Notes: generated by a model from the sequence alone, not told the origin. 64,000 nt of DNA from Nitrincola tibetensis (GCF_003284585.1 NZ_QKRX01000008.1:124001-188000), one strand, 5' to 3'. Positions 53,907 through 64,000 are shown, numbered from the stretch's first letter. Numbers and translations: made by a program.

Positions 53907-56552
53907 ATGGGAAAGACCCTCGTTATTGTCGAGTCTCCGGCAAAAGCCAAGACGATCAACAAATACCTCGGTAGCCAGTATGTGGTTAAATCCAGTGTGG
54001 GCCACATTCGTGATTTGCCCAGTAGTGGCAGTGGTACTAAAACCGATCCTAAAGAGCGGGCGCGCCAAGCCGCTTTGACACGCAAGCTTTCTCCAGAAGA
54101 AAAAGCTGAGAGTAAAAAGCGCAAATCACATGAGCAGCTCATTCGAAGAATGGGGGTTGATCCAGAGAATAACTGGGATGCTCGCTATGAGATTCTGCCA
54201 GGAAAAGAAAAAGTTGTAGAGGAATTAAGAAAATTAGCCAAGTCGGCAGATGCCATATATCTCGCAACGGATTTGGACCGCGAGGGGGAGGCAATTGCTT
54301 GGCACTTGCGTGAAGCCATAGGCGGAGACGAAACACGTTACAAACGCGTGGTCTTTAACGAAATCACCAAAAAGGCGATTCAAGAAGCCTTTGAAGAGCC
54401 AGGTGATCTTGCCATGAGCCGTGTTAACGCCCAGCAAGCGCGGCGTTTCCTTGATCGAGTCGTGGGCTATATGGTATCGCCACTGCTCTGGGAAAAGGTT
54501 GCTAGAGGCCTGTCGGCGGGACGGGTGCAATCCGTTGCGGTAAAGCTGGTTGTCGATCGTGAGCGTGAAATTCGTGCGTTTAACCCAGAAGAGTACTGGG
54601 AAGTGTTCGCTCAAACTCAATCTGCTCAAGCAGACCACCTGCGCTTAGGGGTTGCTAAGTACAAAGACGCTGAGTTTCGTCCAACCTCTCAGTCAGAGAC
54701 GAACCAGTATTTAGATTTGCTCAAAACGCAAACCTTTACTGTGGTTTCGCGTGAGGATCGAGCGACAAGTAGCAAGCCATCTGCACCCTTTATCACCTCA
54801 ACACTGCAGCAGGCGGCCAGTACTCGGTTAGGTTTTGGCGTTAAAAAAACCATGATGATGGCGCAGCGTCTATATGAAGCGGGCTACATCACCTACATGC
54901 GTACGGATTCAACCAATCTAAGTGCCGATGCTGTGGAGTCTTGCCGAGAGTATATTCAGAGTCAGTTTGGTGAAGCGTATTTGCCAGAGGCGCCTGTTCG
55001 TTACTCAAGCAAAGAGGGAGCGCAAGAAGCGCATGAGGCGATTCGTCCCTCGGATGTGACTCTGCTGCCCAAAGATTTATCAGGCATGGAGTCTGATGCT
55101 GAGCGGCTTTACGATTTGATTCGGCGTCAGTTTTTGGCTTGCCAGATGATGCCTGCCTTGTACACCAGTACGCGCTTAATCGTGCATGCAGGAGAATTTG
55201 AGCTTTCCACTAAAGGACGTATTTTACGCTTTGATGGTTACACCAAAGTGATGCCAAGCAAGTCTAAAGGCGATGAAGACGTTATTTTACCAGACTTGAA
55301 AAAGGGTGAAGTCTTAGCGCTTGAGTCACTTGATCCTAAACAGCATTTTACCAAACCAGCTCCTCGTTACACAGAAGCGAGTTTAGTTAAAGAGTTGGAA
55401 AAACGTGGAATTGGGCGGCCATCAACCTATGCCTCGATCATATCCACCATTCAGGATCGAGGTTATGTTGAATCTCAATCCAGACGCTTCTACGCTTGTA
55501 AAATGGGCGATATAGTGACAGAGCGGTTGAATGAAAATTTCGCCGATCTGCTGGATTATAGTTTTACGGCACGAATGGAGGCCGACCTAGATGAGGTCGC
55601 TCAAGGGGAATTAGATTGGCGAGAGTTGCTCAATCGTTTCTACGCTGATTTTGTTACACATCTTGAAAAAGCTCAAGATGATGAGCATGGAATGCGCCCT
55701 AACACTCCGACACCCACGAATATCGATTGCCCTGAGTGTGGCCGTAAAATGATGATCAGAACCGGTAGCACGGGCGTGTTCTTGGGCTGCTCGGGGTATA
55801 ACCTTCCGCCAAAAGAGCGCTGCAAATGTACGATTAACCTCATTCCGGGTAATGAAGTGGTCAGTGCTGATGGAGACGATGAAGAAGAGTCTCGGATTCT
55901 TCGCAACAAGCATCGTTGTCCATTATGCGGTACGGCGATGGACTCCTATCTGGTTGATGAGGGGCGCAAGCTGCATGTATGCGGTAACAACCCGGATTGC
56001 AGTGGTTACGAGATTGAAGAAGGCCATTTTCGCATTAAGGGGTATGATGGCCCGAGCATTGAGTGCGATAAATGTGGCTCAGATATGCAGTTGAAAACAG
56101 GGCGTTTTGGTAAGTTTTTTGGTTGCACCAACTCGGCTTGTAAAAACACCCGTAAGCTGCTTAAAAATGGCGAAGCCGCTCCTCCGAAAATGGACCCAGT
56201 GCCGATGCCTGAATTGGCATGCGAAAAGGTTGACGATACCTATATTTTGCGTGACGGTGCCAGTGGTTTATTTTTGGCGGCCAGTCAGTTTCCAAAAAAC
56301 CGAGAAACACGTGCACCTCTAGTTTCCGAGTTATTGCCTCATCAAGCGGAAATTGATAGCAAATATTCGTTTTTATTCAGTGCGCCTGTTCAAGACAGTG
56401 ATGGAAATCCGACAATCGTTCGTTACAGTCGTAAAACAAAAGAACAGTACGTCATGACGGAGGTAGAGGGTAAAGCAACGGGCTGGAAGGCATACTTTAC
56501 TGGTGGTGTCTGGAAAGTGGATGCACCTGCTAAAAAATCTAGCAAAAGTTAA
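53907..56552 (+). CDS. topA: DNA topoisomerase I
   Basis: 881-residue type IA topoisomerase that relaxes negative supercoils. The Toprim domain opens with [18 protein letters not shown] and has [13 protein letters not shown]; the active-site tyrosine is Y330 in [22 protein letters not shown] and C-terminal zinc fingers (CPECGRK, CPLCGTA, CDKCGSD with partner cysteines) are present. Length is close to E. coli TopA (865). AAGGA lies 9 nt before the ATG. DUF6586 follows after 30 bp, as in Pseudomonas. Confidence 0.97.
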   Translation: MGKTLVIVESPAKAKTINKYLGSQYVVKSSVGHIRDLPSSGSGTKTDPKERARQAALTRKLSPEEKAESKKRKSHEQLIRRMGVDPENNWDARYEILPGKEKVVEELRKLAKSADAIYLATDLDREGEAIAWHLREAIGGDETRYKRVVFNEITKKAIQEAFEEPGDLAMSRVNAQQARRFLDRVVGYMVSPLLWEKVARGLSAGRVQSVAVKLVVDREREIRAFNPEEYWEVFAQTQSAQADHLRLGVAKYKDAEFRPTSQSETNQYLDLLKTQTFTVVSREDRATSSKPSAPFITSTLQQAASTRLGFGVKKTMMMAQRLYEAGYITYMRTDSTNLSADAVESCREYIQSQFGEAYLPEAPVRYSSKEGAQEAHEAIRPSDVTLLPKDLSGMESDAERLYDLIRRQFLACQMMPALYTSTRLIVHAGEFELSTKGRILRFDGYTKVMPSKSKGDEDVILPDLKKGEVLALESLDPKQHFTKPAPRYTEASLVKELEKRGIGRPSTYASIISTIQDRGYVESQSRRFYACKMGDIVTERLNENFADLLDYSFTARMEADLDEVAQGELDWRELLNRFYADFVTHLEKAQDDEHGMRPNTPTPTNIDCPECGRKMMIRTGSTGVFLGCSGYNLPPKERCKCTINLIPGNEVVSADGDDEEESRILRNKHRCPLCGTAMDSYLVDEGRKLHVCGNNPDCSGYEIEEGHFRIKGYDGPSIECDKCGSDMQLKTGRFGKFFGCTNSACKNTRKLLKNGEAAPPKMDPVPMPELACEKVDDTYILRDGASGLFLAASQFPKNRETRAPLVSELLPHQAEIDSKYSFLFSAPVQDSDGNPTIVRYSRKTKEQYVMTEVEGKATGWKAYFTGGVWKVDAPAKKSSKS

Positions 56553-56582
56553 TAGGGCCGCCAAGTGGGCTAGGAGAAAATA

Positions 56583-57107
56583 ATGGCAGAAGTATACCTT
56601 GCTAGAACCAATCAGAAACTGACGTTTGCACGTTTGCATTTAGAGGCATTGGCAAATGCTCAAGCGTCTTCTGGATGGAGTAAGCATGCGTTGATTGAGT
56701 CGTATCAAGAGTCTATCTTGTTCCACCTGATGTCAGCTTATGTGTCTCTTCTCAGAGAGATTGCAGAGCGTTATCGGGTGAATGCTCAGAGCATTAAAGA
56801 AATCCATACGTTGCAGCAGGCTTTTGATGCGGCAGGATTTGAGTCTTCAGAGTTGTCTGAGTTGGTTGCTTTGCAAGAAAATCCGGCGAGCTGGTTGCAT
56901 AAGCTGCATAATGCCTACGAAGCTTGTTGGATAGCAACAGATAAAGCGAAAGTGGCATCTGCAGAAACGAGTTTGTCGGAAATTCAAGTCATGCAGGTTA
57001 ACCCTGATCACTCAGAAGACAGTGGAGTCTATCAGGAGTATGCTTCTTGGTTAACTGAGTTTAGAACACTCATTGAACGCCAAAGAGCGGGTATGCAGGA
57101 GTGGTAG
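56583..57107 (+). CDS. DUF6586 family protein
   Basis: 174-residue, mostly helical soluble protein. It lies between topA and lexA, where Pseudomonas genomes carry a DUF6586 member of similar length, and the opening MAEVYLARTNQKLTFARLHLE fits. Function is unknown. A role linked to DNA supercoiling or damage is only suggested by position. It is probably cotranscribed with topA and is convergent with lexA, separated by a perfect hairpin. Confidence 0.78.
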   Translation: MAEVYLARTNQKLTFARLHLEALANAQASSGWSKHALIESYQESILFHLMSAYVSLLREIAERYRVNAQSIKEIHTLQQAFDAAGFESSELSELVALQENPASWLHKLHNAYEACWIATDKAKVASAETSLSEIQVMQVNPDHSEDSGVYQEYASWLTEFRTLIERQRAGMQEW

Positions 57108-57115
57108 GTTGTTCG

Positions 57116-57148
57116 TTAACGTCCGGTTAAAGCGTAACCGGACGTTAA
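57116..57148. terminator. Long perfect hairpin between DUF6586 and lexA
   Basis: TTAACGTCCGGTTA (57116-57129) pairs perfectly with TAACCGGACGTTAA (57135-57148) around a 5-nt loop. It sits between two convergent stops. The plus strand continues with A rather than T, so no U tract. Confidence 0.65.
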
Positions 57149-57179
57149 AAAAATCAATATTAGCATTGGACGTTAAGGT

Positions 57180-57803
57180 TTAACTGCCTTGTCGAATGAC
57201 ACCGACACCTATGCCTTCAATGACAAACTCTTCTTGACTTAGATCGACCAAGATTGGATCAAACTCTTCGTTTTCTGCAATCAATTTTACTGTTTTGCCA
57301 TGACGCTCAAAGCGTTTTACGGTCACGTCGTCGCCAATACGGGCCACTACGATTTGCCCATTGCGCACGTCTTGAGTTTGATGCACCGCCAGTAAGTCCC
57401 CATCGAGTATGCCAATGTTTTTCATGCTCATGCCGCGCACTCGAAGTAAGTAGTTTGCAGCTGGAGTAAAAAAATCCGGAGCGATTGCACAGCGCCGCTC
57501 AATATGTTCAACGGCAAGAACTGGAGACCCCGCCGCGACAGAGCCAATGACAGGCAGTTGATTGTTGTCAGTGTCGGCCTCTGGATCAGGCTCTACGTCG
57601 GGCAAACGTATTCCCCTAGACGTATTCTGTATCATCTGGATTGCACCTTTTTTTTGTAAAGCTTTTAGGTGCTCTTCAGCCGCATTGGCTGACTTAAAGC
57701 CGAGTTTAAGCGCGATCTCGGCGCGAGTGGGTGGGTAGCCTGTGCTTTCGATGTGTTGACGTATACAGTCCAACACCAATGTTTGTCGTTGAGTTAATTT
57801 CAT
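57180..57803 (-). CDS. lexA: SOS repressor LexA
   Basis: 207-residue LexA. N-terminal winged helix ([25 protein letters not shown]), self-cleavage site A91-G92 in SVAAGSP, and catalytic S126 (RGMSMKN) and K163 (VKRFE), exactly seven residues later than in E. coli. It represses DNA-damage genes and is cleaved with RecA filaments. Two LexA boxes lie 9 and 28 bp upstream of its start, giving autoregulation, and the divergent neighbour is dinG. Confidence 0.97.
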   Translation of the reverse strand: MKLTQRQTLVLDCIRQHIESTGYPPTRAEIALKLGFKSANAAEEHLKALQKKGAIQMIQNTSRGIRLPDVEPDPEADTDNNQLPVIGSVAAGSPVLAVEHIERRCAIAPDFFTPAANYLLRVRGMSMKNIGILDGDLLAVHQTQDVRNGQIVVARIGDDVTVKRFERHGKTVKLIAENEEFDPILVDLSQEEFVIEGIGVGVIRQGS

Positions 57804-57811
57804 GTTTTTGC

Positions 57812-57827
57812 CTGTTTTTGTGTACAG
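57812..57827. promoter_or_regulatory. LexA box 1
   Basis: CTGTTTTTGTGTACAG is a perfect CTGT-N8-ACAG site. It is closest to lexA (8 bp from its start codon) and likely the main autorepression operator. Confidence 0.85.
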
Positions 57828-57830
57828 TTA

Positions 57831-57846
57831 CTGCATTTTTGTACAG
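57831..57846. promoter_or_regulatory. LexA box 2
   Basis: CTGCATTTTTGTACAG fits CTGT-N8-ACAG with one mismatch (C for T). It lies 3 bp after box 1, an arrangement like the paired boxes of E. coli lexA. Confidence 0.75.
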
Positions 57847-57870
57847 TATTTTCACTAGGTCAAGTATTAT

Positions 57871-57886
57871 CTGTTTGTATATCCAG
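57871..57886. promoter_or_regulatory. LexA box 3
   Basis: CTGTTTGTATATCCAG fits CTGT-N8-ACAG with one mismatch. It is 38 bp upstream of dinG and closest to that gene, so it probably brings dinG under SOS control. Confidence 0.65.
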
Positions 57887-57924
57887 TATTTTGTTAAAAT
57901 ACGCACTAGGTTTATGAGAGGGGC

Positions 57925-60045
57925 ATGCGTTTGCTAGATGAGTCAATAAAAACAACGATCCAACAGACTTACTCGCGTTTTTTGGAAAGTCGTGGTTTGC
58001 GTGCACGTTCTGCCCAAAAGCAAATGATTGCAGCCGTTGCACGGACATTGGGCAGTATTCGTTTTGATGATCAAGGCAAACGCCTTGGAGAAGCGCATGT
58101 CGCTGTCATAGAAGCCGGAACGGGAACCGGTAAAACCATTGCGTATCTGTTAGCAACGCTGCCAATTGCAAAAGCCAAAGGATTAAAACTAATTGTTTCG
58201 ACTGCCACCGTTGCCCTTCAGGAACAGTTAGTGAATAAAGATCTTCCTGAGCTTTTACAGCATTCTGGGCTGGAGTTTCGTTACACGCTTGCGAAAGGGC
58301 GGGGGCGATACTTGTGTTTGTCTAAAGCAGAGCAACTGTTGGAGCAACAGCAGGTGATGGGGCAAATGGCGCTCTATGCCGATGAAATTGAACAGCGTCT
58401 AGAGCCTCAGGTGCTGGCAGACGTTCAAGGCTTAATGGAAGTCTATGCGGCTGGTCAGTGGGATGGTGATCGCGATCGATTGGAAAAAGCCGTTCCTGAC
58501 GACCGTTGGCAGTTGCTAACCAGTGATCATATGCAATGCACTAATCGGCGTTGTCTGAACTTTAGCGTTTGTCCTTTTTATCGGGCCCGCGAGAGCATGG
58601 ACGAGGCAGATCTGATTATTGCAAACCATGATTTGGTGTTGGCCGATTTATCCTTAGGCGGCGGAGCGATTTTACCGGAGCCCGGTAAAACGCTTTATGT
58701 ATTTGATGAAGGCCACCATCTTGCCGACAAAGCAGGCAGTCATTTTTCGTATGCCATGCGTATTGAAGGCAGTATCCGATTACTGGCCAATCTAGAAAAA
58801 AAACTGCTGCAATTTAATGAGCAGGCGCGCGTCCCCTTAATTGAAGATTTAGTGAGTCGTTTTCATCAACCGGTGAGCGATTTACTCTTAGTCTTGGGTA
58901 CATTTAAAGATTTAGTCCAAGCACTCGCCTATAATGACGAATCAGGACGCCTACCACGACATCGATTTGTGGGTGGGCGACAACCGGATGATTGGCTTGG
59001 CCCGGCAAAAGAGTTGTCGATGGGGTGTGCTCGTCTAGAAACCTTGTTTGAGCAGTTAGTTGGAGTTCTTAAAGATGCAATGGAAGGCAGCATCAAGGAT
59101 ATAGACCGGCGTCTAGCCGAGGGGCTTTTTCCACTGATGGGGATGTTCTGGGGCCGCATTCAGCAGATTGGCTGGTTAGCTGATTCTTATGCTAAAGTGG
59201 ATGCAGAAGGAAAAACACCAGTGGCACGTTGGGTGGTTAAACATGACTCGGCGGGCTATACGGATTATGAGTGTTGCAGTAGTCCGGTATCGGTTGCCGC
59301 AACTCTAAAAGAGCATCTTTGGAATCCATGTTTTGGTGCAGTCTTAACCTCAGCGACCTTAACATCGCTGGGTAATTTCGATCGGGTAAAAATAGGGTTA
59401 GGATTGCCCTTTGAAAGTCATTTTTTGCAATTGAACAGTCCGTTTGACTATTTCAATGCCGCCACTTTAGAAATTCCAGCGATGCGGAGCGATCCAAGCT
59501 CCGTTGCAGAGCATACAGAAGAAGTGGCAGACTTTCTCAAGGAATATCTGATAAATACAAAGGCTGTGCTGGTTTTATTCAGTTCGTGGAAGCAAATGCT
59601 GACAGTGCTTGATAGAATGGATGAAACAATAAAGAATAGGCTTATGGCTCAAGGTGATTACCCCAAGTCTGAAATTATTCGTCGGCATCGTGAGCGTATT
59701 GATCAGGGGTTGGAAAGTGTGATTTTTGGGTTAGCCTCCTTTGCTGAAGGGGTCGATTTGCCCGGAGATTACTTAACCGATGTTATCATCACCAAACTGC
59801 CTTTTAGTGTGCCGGACGATCCCGTTGATGCAACGATGTCGGAATGGATAGAGCAAAATGGAGGTAACGCTTTCATTCAGTGGACGATTCCAGCAGCTTC
59901 AATGCGTTTGACGCAAGCTGTGGGGCGCTTGTTGCGAAGCGAGCAAGATCAAGGACGAGTGATCATTTTAGATAGACGTTTGGTGACAAAACGATATGGG
60001 CGGCAGTTGTTGAATGCATTGCCGCCGTTTCGTCAAATATTTTAA
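57925..60045 (+). CDS. dinG: ATP-dependent DNA helicase DinG
   Basis: 706-residue superfamily 2 XPD-like helicase that resolves R-loops and other blocks. Walker A is AGTGTGKTIAY; an iron-sulfur cluster is suggested by C residues in RYLCLSKAE, CTNRRC and FSVCPFY; the DEGH box and late QAVGRLLRSEQDQGRVIILDRR motif follow. Length is close to E. coli DinG (716). GAGGGG precedes the ATG. It is divergent from lexA with three LexA-like boxes in between, which makes it SOS-regulated. Confidence 0.95.
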   Translation: MRLLDESIKTTIQQTYSRFLESRGLRARSAQKQMIAAVARTLGSIRFDDQGKRLGEAHVAVIEAGTGTGKTIAYLLATLPIAKAKGLKLIVSTATVALQEQLVNKDLPELLQHSGLEFRYTLAKGRGRYLCLSKAEQLLEQQQVMGQMALYADEIEQRLEPQVLADVQGLMEVYAAGQWDGDRDRLEKAVPDDRWQLLTSDHMQCTNRRCLNFSVCPFYRARESMDEADLIIANHDLVLADLSLGGGAILPEPGKTLYVFDEGHHLADKAGSHFSYAMRIEGSIRLLANLEKKLLQFNEQARVPLIEDLVSRFHQPVSDLLLVLGTFKDLVQALAYNDESGRLPRHRFVGGRQPDDWLGPAKELSMGCARLETLFEQLVGVLKDAMEGSIKDIDRRLAEGLFPLMGMFWGRIQQIGWLADSYAKVDAEGKTPVARWVVKHDSAGYTDYECCSSPVSVAATLKEHLWNPCFGAVLTSATLTSLGNFDRVKIGLGLPFESHFLQLNSPFDYFNAATLEIPAMRSDPSSVAEHTEEVADFLKEYLINTKAVLVLFSSWKQMLTVLDRMDETIKNRLMAQGDYPKSEIIRRHRERIDQGLESVIFGLASFAEGVDLPGDYLTDVIITKLPFSVPDDPVDATMSEWIEQNGGNAFIQWTIPAASMRLTQAVGRLLRSEQDQGRVIILDRRLVTKRYGRQLLNALPPFRQIF

Positions 60046-60086
60046 CCAAGCGTCAACGTAACTTAATTAGATAGATAACAGTAGGC

Positions 60087-61901
60087 ATGACTTTGAATAC
60101 AGACGTTAACCTTTCCGAGTCCAGTGAAAACACCTCGAATACTAACCGTAAACCGCGTCGTAAACGCCGTGATCCGCGGTCCGAGGGTGCAAAAAAATGG
60201 ACTCCTAAAGAGTTCGTTGTTCCTGAAATGCTAGATAAGAAGCGATTTCACGATTTTAATCTGCCCGACGATCTTATGCATGCCATTGCTGATCTCGGTT
60301 TTGAATACACAACACCGATTCAGGCAGCCACCATTGAATTGGCTCTGCAAGGAAAGGATCTTATTGCAAAGGCTCAGACCGGAACGGGGAAGACAGCCTC
60401 ATTTTTGATCGGCATTATTACCGATTTACTGGATTATCCACTGTCTCAACCCCGAAAGTTAGCAGAGCCTAGAGCGCTGATTATCGCGCCTACGCGAGAG
60501 CTGGCTTTGCAAATTGCGGCCGATGCCACTTCATTAACAACGCATACCGATTTGAATGTAGTGGCGTTAGTTGGTGGAATGGATTTCGATAAGCAACGCA
60601 AAGCTCTATCCGCGAAGGCGGTTGATATTGTCGTGGCAACACCTGGGCGCTTAATCGACTTTGTTAAGTCAAAAGATGTGGATTTGTATCAAGTTGAAGT
60701 TTTAGTGCTCGATGAAGCAGATAGAATGCTCAGCATGGGCTTTATTCCCGATGTCAGAACCATTATTCGTCATACTCCACGCAAAGGTCCAGAGCGACAA
60801 ACCTTACTTTACAGTGCAACCTTTTCAGACGACATCATGCGTTTAGCGCGTCAGTGGACCGTAGACCCTGTGCAAATTGAAATCGAATCAGATGCCCAAG
60901 TATCTGACACTATCAGTCAGAAAGTGTTTTTAGTTGCGTCGGAAGACAAGTATAAGTTGTTGCGTAACTATCTGCGTTTAAATCAGATAGAGCGCGCCAT
61001 CGTGTTTGGAAATCGTCGCCATGAAACGCGTGCCTTGGCAGAAAAACTGCAAAAGGATGGCCATAAGGCGGCGCTGATGTCGGGTGAAATACCTCAGAAT
61101 AAGCGCGTTAAAACCTTGGATGATTTCCGTAATGGCAAAATACAAGTTCTAGTCGCGACAGATGTGGCTGGGCGAGGTATTCATATCGATGGTGTGACTC
61201 ATGTCATCAACTATCAACTACCAGAAGATGCTGACGATTACGTACATCGTATAGGCCGGACTGGACGTGCGGGGGCATTGGGTACGTCAATTTGTTTTGC
61301 GTGTGAAAATGACTCATTCCTGATTTCTGAAGTGGAAACGGGAACGGGCGTTAAGCTTGAGTGTATCCATCCAAGTCCAGAATTACTGGAAGATCCAGAT
61401 GCGTTTAAACTACGTGATGAAACCCCAGAAGCTGTGGACACTTTGGAATTGCCACCAGCAGAAACTGAAGCCTTGCCGTCAGCGGATCCGTTAGAGGCAG
61501 TGGAAGAGACAGCTGCGCCACTGGAAGTGGAGATTAATGCTGATGAACCATTGAAGGCAGCGCAGGAATTGCTTGATGAGTCGCCTGAATTATCGCCGAT
61601 TGAGCAACCTGAAGACGATCAGGTTTTAAAGAATACTCAAGACATCCAAGAAGTTCAGGAGGTTCAGGAGGTTCAGGTAGTTCAAGAACCTCAAGAACCT
61701 CAAGAATCTCAAGAATCTCAAGAATCTCAAGAATCTCAAGAATCTCAAGAATCTCAAGAATCTCAAGAATCTCAAGAATCTCAGGATCAGGAATCAGCTC
61801 CCGACGAGATGATTGCACAGTCGGCGGAACCTGAACCTGAGGGGCGAGTCGAAAACAAGCCAGAAGAAGCATCAGCGCCAAGCAAGCCACAAGTACCTTG
61901 A
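60087..61901 (+). CDS. RhlB-like DEAD-box RNA helicase with repetitive acidic tail
   Basis: 604 residues. A basic N-terminal stretch ([14 protein letters not shown]) is followed by the helicase core (about 55-420): AQTGTGKT at 96-103, [21 protein letters not shown] and HRIGRTGR. The N-terminal [13 protein letters not shown] and the VHRI block are closest to RhlB. After the core comes a long acidic, low-complexity tail of about 175 residues, with 16 tandem units of three residues at about 518-565, mostly Gln-Glu-Ser. RhlB normally joins the RNA degradosome; the tail here is unusual. Two genes follow in the same direction. Confidence 0.88.
   Translation: MTLNTDVNLSESSENTSNTNRKPRRKRRDPRSEGAKKWTPKEFVVPEMLDKKRFHDFNLPDDLMHAIADLGFEYTTPIQAATIELALQGKDLIAKAQTGTGKTASFLIGIITDLLDYPLSQPRKLAEPRALIIAPTRELALQIAADATSLTTHTDLNVVALVGGMDFDKQRKALSAKAVDIVVATPGRLIDFVKSKDVDLYQVEVLVLDEADRMLSMGFIPDVRTIIRHTPRKGPERQTLLYSATFSDDIMRLARQWTVDPVQIEIESDAQVSDTISQKVFLVASEDKYKLLRNYLRLNQIERAIVFGNRRHETRALAEKLQKDGHKAALMSGEIPQNKRVKTLDDFRNGKIQVLVATDVAGRGIHIDGVTHVINYQLPEDADDYVHRIGRTGRAGALGTSICFACENDSFLISEVETGTGVKLECIHPSPELLEDPDAFKLRDETPEAVDTLELPPAETEALPSADPLEAVEETAAPLEVEINADEPLKAAQELLDESPELSPIEQPEDDQVLKNTQDIQEVQEVQEVQVVQEPQEPQESQESQESQESQESQESQESQESQESQDQESAPDEMIAQSAEPEPEGRVENKPEEASAPSKPQVP
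61638..61781 (+). repeat. In-frame 9-bp tandem repeat in the helicase tail
   Basis: 16 contiguous 9-bp units occupy 61638-61781. The first seven vary ([21 protein letters not shown]); the last nine (61701-61781) are identical CAAGAATCT, encoding QES each. Because the unit is a multiple of three, changes in copy number keep the reading frame. Confidence 0.95.
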
Positions 61902-61913
61902 TGAGATTGTCCT

Positions 61914-62141
61914 ATGGCAGAGGTTGAAGACAAACATAAACTGCGTGGGTTAAGCCGCATAGTAGGTGTTGCGTTGAGTGCGTTTTTCGCTGCGGTGGGT
62001 ATTGCGGGATATCAACGCACTCAAGACGCGATGCAGCTGCTGTTGTTTCTAGGTTTAGCAGTCGTGGCGTTTGTATTGGTTAAGTTATTGTTTATGGGTA
62101 TTAGTCGGTTGTTGGATCAATTAGATCAGACATCCAAGTAA
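61914..62141 (+). CDS. Small two-helix membrane protein
   Basis: 75 residues with two hydrophobic segments (about 15-32 and 40-62) joined by a short loop with GYQRTQDAM. I do not recognise a family. It follows the helicase stop by 12 bp and precedes gpsA by 18 bp, so it probably belongs to the same transcript. Confidence 0.7.
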   Translation: MAEVEDKHKLRGLSRIVGVALSAFFAAVGIAGYQRTQDAMQLLLFLGLAVVAFVLVKLLFMGISRLLDQLDQTSK

Positions 62142-62159
62142 GTTGAAGGAGTGGTTACT

Positions 62160-63197
62160 TTGATTCAATCCAATCAGCCAATTGCTGTGCTCGGCGGAGG
62201 AAGTTTTGGCAGCGTCATCGCAAACATGATGGCGGAAAAAAACCTACCTGTCCGTCTGTGGATGCGAGATCAAGAAAAAGCAGATGTGCTGAACTCAACA
62301 CGAGAGAACGCGCGTTATTTGCCAGGCTACTCTTTAGCGCCGTCGTTGGAAGCAACGGCGGATCTTGCCTATGCTTTGGAGTCGGCAAGGCTTGTCTTCG
62401 TTTCAATCCCCAGTAGCGCCTTTCGGAGTGTAGTGGCTGAAGCTGCCCCTTTTCTGCGTGATGGTCAGCTATTGGTGAGTACGACCAAGGGGATCGAGGC
62501 GGATACCTTTTGTTTAATGAGTGATATCTTAAAACAAGAAGTTCCCAATGCAAAAGTAGGCGTATTGAGTGGACCGAACCTAGCCAAAGAAATTGCCCAG
62601 AGACAGTTGGCGGCAACCGTCATCGCCAGTGAAGATGAAGAGGTGAGGGCGCAGGTGCAAGCTTTGTTGCACAGTCCATATTTTAGAGTTTATGCCAGTA
62701 CTGACACCTATGGTGTGGAGCTCGGAGGAACCTTAAAAAATATTTATGCTATCGCAGCGGGGCTTAGTGCGGCATTGGGTATGGGGGAGAATACTCGGAG
62801 TATGTTAGTCACGAGATCACTGGCTGAAATGAGTCGTTTCGCTGTATCTATGGGTGCAAATCCAATGACGTTTTTAGGGCTTGCAGGTGTAGGTGATCTC
62901 ATCGTGACGTGTATGTCGCCTTTAAGCCGTAACTACCGAGTAGGGTATGCGTTAGGTGAGGGAAAAAGTCTAGACGAAGCAGTTTCCGTGCTAGGTGAAG
63001 TGGCGGAAGGCGTGAATACACTTAAACAAGTTCGTGATAAATCGATTGAAAAAGACATTTATATGCCATTGGTTTGTGGTTTGTATGATGTTGTTTTTAA
63101 AGGGCTACCTGTTAAAGAAGTGGCGCGTAACATGATGTTGAATGTGCAAAGCACGGATGTAGAGTTTGTGTTAGCGCGCAGTGAGGTGGTCAGTTAA
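62160..63197 (+). CDS. gpsA: Glycerol-3-phosphate dehydrogenase [NAD(P)+]
   Basis: 345-residue cytosolic enzyme making sn-glycerol-3-phosphate from dihydroxyacetone phosphate for phospholipid synthesis. The NAD motif [13 protein letters not shown], the substrate block [10 protein letters not shown], catalytic K in [13 protein letters not shown] and the [18 protein letters not shown] block are seen. I chose TTG at 62160 because AAGGAG at 62146-62151 is properly spaced for it; the GTG at 62151 overlaps that ribosome site. Length is close to E. coli GpsA (339). Confidence 0.94.
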   Translation: MIQSNQPIAVLGGGSFGSVIANMMAEKNLPVRLWMRDQEKADVLNSTRENARYLPGYSLAPSLEATADLAYALESARLVFVSIPSSAFRSVVAEAAPFLRDGQLLVSTTKGIEADTFCLMSDILKQEVPNAKVGVLSGPNLAKEIAQRQLAATVIASEDEEVRAQVQALLHSPYFRVYASTDTYGVELGGTLKNIYAIAAGLSAALGMGENTRSMLVTRSLAEMSRFAVSMGANPMTFLGLAGVGDLIVTCMSPLSRNYRVGYALGEGKSLDEAVSVLGEVAEGVNTLKQVRDKSIEKDIYMPLVCGLYDVVFKGLPVKEVARNMMLNVQSTDVEFVLARSEVVS

Positions 63198-63234
63198 TTG
63201 GTGTCTTTACTGCAACATCTTAATAAGGATATTC

Positions 63235-64000
63235 ATGCAAGAAACCCACTATAAATTGCCTCACATTACCCTGTCTGCTTTGGTTCAAGGTGAGGCAGGG
63301 TTGCCGCCAGTTCTCGCTTTACATGGCTGGTTGGATAATGCGGCAAGTTTTAGAGCGCTTGCAAGGCATTTGCCTCAGGTTCATCTTATAGCGGTTGATT
63401 TTGCGGGGCATGGATTTTCACAGCATCGACCCAAGGGGGTTCCGTATTACCTTTGGGACAATGTTTCGGACATTATGGCGTTAGCCGATCATTTGGGTCT
63501 TGAGCGCTTTCATTTGCTTGGGCATTCCATGGGAGCCTCGGTATGTAGCTTAATTGCATCTCTATTTCCAGAGCGTGTGTTGTCGGTAAGCTTGATCGAT
63601 GGTGTCGCCCCCTTAACTGACGAGCCTGGTGACTTGCCGAAGCTGATGGCATTAGCAATGCAGCAGTATCAACGTGTGGCACAAAAGCGGCAAGTTGGTT
63701 ACTCGCGTTTTGAAGATGCAATTGAGGCCAGAATGCAGGGACGTTTTCCTTTACCTGATCAAGTGTCTGCCGTGGCGCTTTTAAAGCGTGCATTGACGAT
63801 GCGGGATCAGCGTTGGTATTGGCATACAGATCCAAGATTGCGTTTAGCCTCTATTTTACGCTTGTCGAATGCTCAGGTTCAGTCTTTACTGAAACATATT
63901 CAGGCTCCTGTTTTGGTGTGTCTTGCTGAGAATGGAATCGCAACTGAGGTAACCTATTCCCTTATAAAACTCGTACCTAATCACCGAATAGACGTTAAAG
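63235..64000 (+). CDS. Alpha/beta hydrolase, 3' end cut by the window
   Basis: At least 255 residues of an alpha/beta-hydrolase open at the right edge. The oxyanion region LHGWLDN (29-35) and nucleophile elbow GHSMG with S98 are visible, and a PVLVCLAENG strand follows as usual before the acid residue. It belongs to the MhpC/YbfF-like esterase and epoxide-hydrolase group; the substrate is unknown. AAGGAT at 63225-63230 supports the ATG at 63235. 38 bp after gpsA, so possibly cotranscribed. Confidence 0.85.
   Translation, partial: MQETHYKLPHITLSALVQGEAGLPPVLALHGWLDNAASFRALARHLPQVHLIAVDFAGHGFSQHRPKGVPYYLWDNVSDIMALADHLGLERFHLLGHSMGASVCSLIASLFPERVLSVSLIDGVAPLTDEPGDLPKLMALAMQQYQRVAQKRQVGYSRFEDAIEARMQGRFPLPDQVSAVALLKRALTMRDQRWYWHTDPRLRLASILRLSNAQVQSLLKHIQAPVLVCLAENGIATEVTYSLIKLVPNHRIDVK

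Noticed and set aside
61534-61890. 118-codon antisense frame rich in Leu-Glu-Ile repeats
   Set aside because: It is the reverse reading of the 9-bp helicase tail repeat, which makes open frames on both strands.

Overview
The window looks like an ordinary chromosomal segment of a marine or aquatic gammaproteobacterium, with moderate GC and dense gene packing. The evidence is Pseudomonas-like gene order (ccoNOQP-ccoGHIS-safE-hemN-fnr, and topA-DUF6586-lexA) together with YaeQ, RlmM, ProQ, YejK, RdgC, Mqo and a class I PhaC. The family content fits Oceanospirillales-type relatives of Pseudomonas; this placement is inference. I see no rRNA, tRNA, CRISPR, prophage or insertion sequence. The hydrolase gene at the right edge is cut by the window.

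Layout. 1-13 kb: metabolic and stress genes, namely a YaeR-type VOC protein, a soluble FIST chemoreceptor, YjdM, YaeQ, an acetyltransferase, GhrA, RhlE, a LysE exporter with a family 6-like DNA glycosylase, a PilY1-like protein that stops before the usual C-terminal propeller, Mqo, a CopZ-like protein, MtgA and YejK. 13-19 kb: ArsC-WrbA-DUF2069, a YihY protein, and a GspG-like pseudopilin placed 10 bp upstream of a GGDEF-EAL enzyme. 19-27 kb: an NCS2-like permease, a lytic transglycosylase lipoprotein, a tandem universal stress protein, exonuclease III, glutathione reductase, a long-tailed CDF cation exporter, a 471-bp AT-rich intergenic region with DnaA-box-like sites, and a BASS symporter. 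27-30 kb: the fnr-apt-rdgC-queE group.

30-41 kb is the functional centre: a complete module for microaerobic respiration on one strand, with cbb3 oxidase structural genes (ccoNOQP), assembly genes (ccoGHIS), a SafE-type membrane protein, anaerobic haem synthesis (hemN) and the FNR/Anr regulator. Three FNR-type dyads stand upstream of ccoN, ccoG and hemN. At ccoG and hemN a good -10 hexamer lies at the spacing expected of a class II FNR promoter, so the encoded regulator probably controls its neighbours as one regulon.

41-64 kb: RNA and translation-related genes (rlmM, tusA, proQ), a DUF3080 lipoprotein, a MATE exporter, an orphan phaC, a glutaredoxin-like protein, Slt, the ABC-F protein Uup, a second Usp, three poorly known genes, topA, DUF6586, and a divergent lexA/dinG pair whose 121-bp spacer carries three LexA-box-like sites. 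The segment ends with a RhlB-like helicase containing an in-frame 9-bp tandem repeat, a small membrane protein, gpsA and the partial hydrolase. A recurring feature is that six convergent gene pairs are separated by long, nearly perfect hairpins without a clear U tract. I found no obvious new multi-gene system; the most interesting points are the FNR circuit, the short PilY1-like gene, the pseudopilin/c-di-GMP pair, the LexA sites and the helicase tail repeat.
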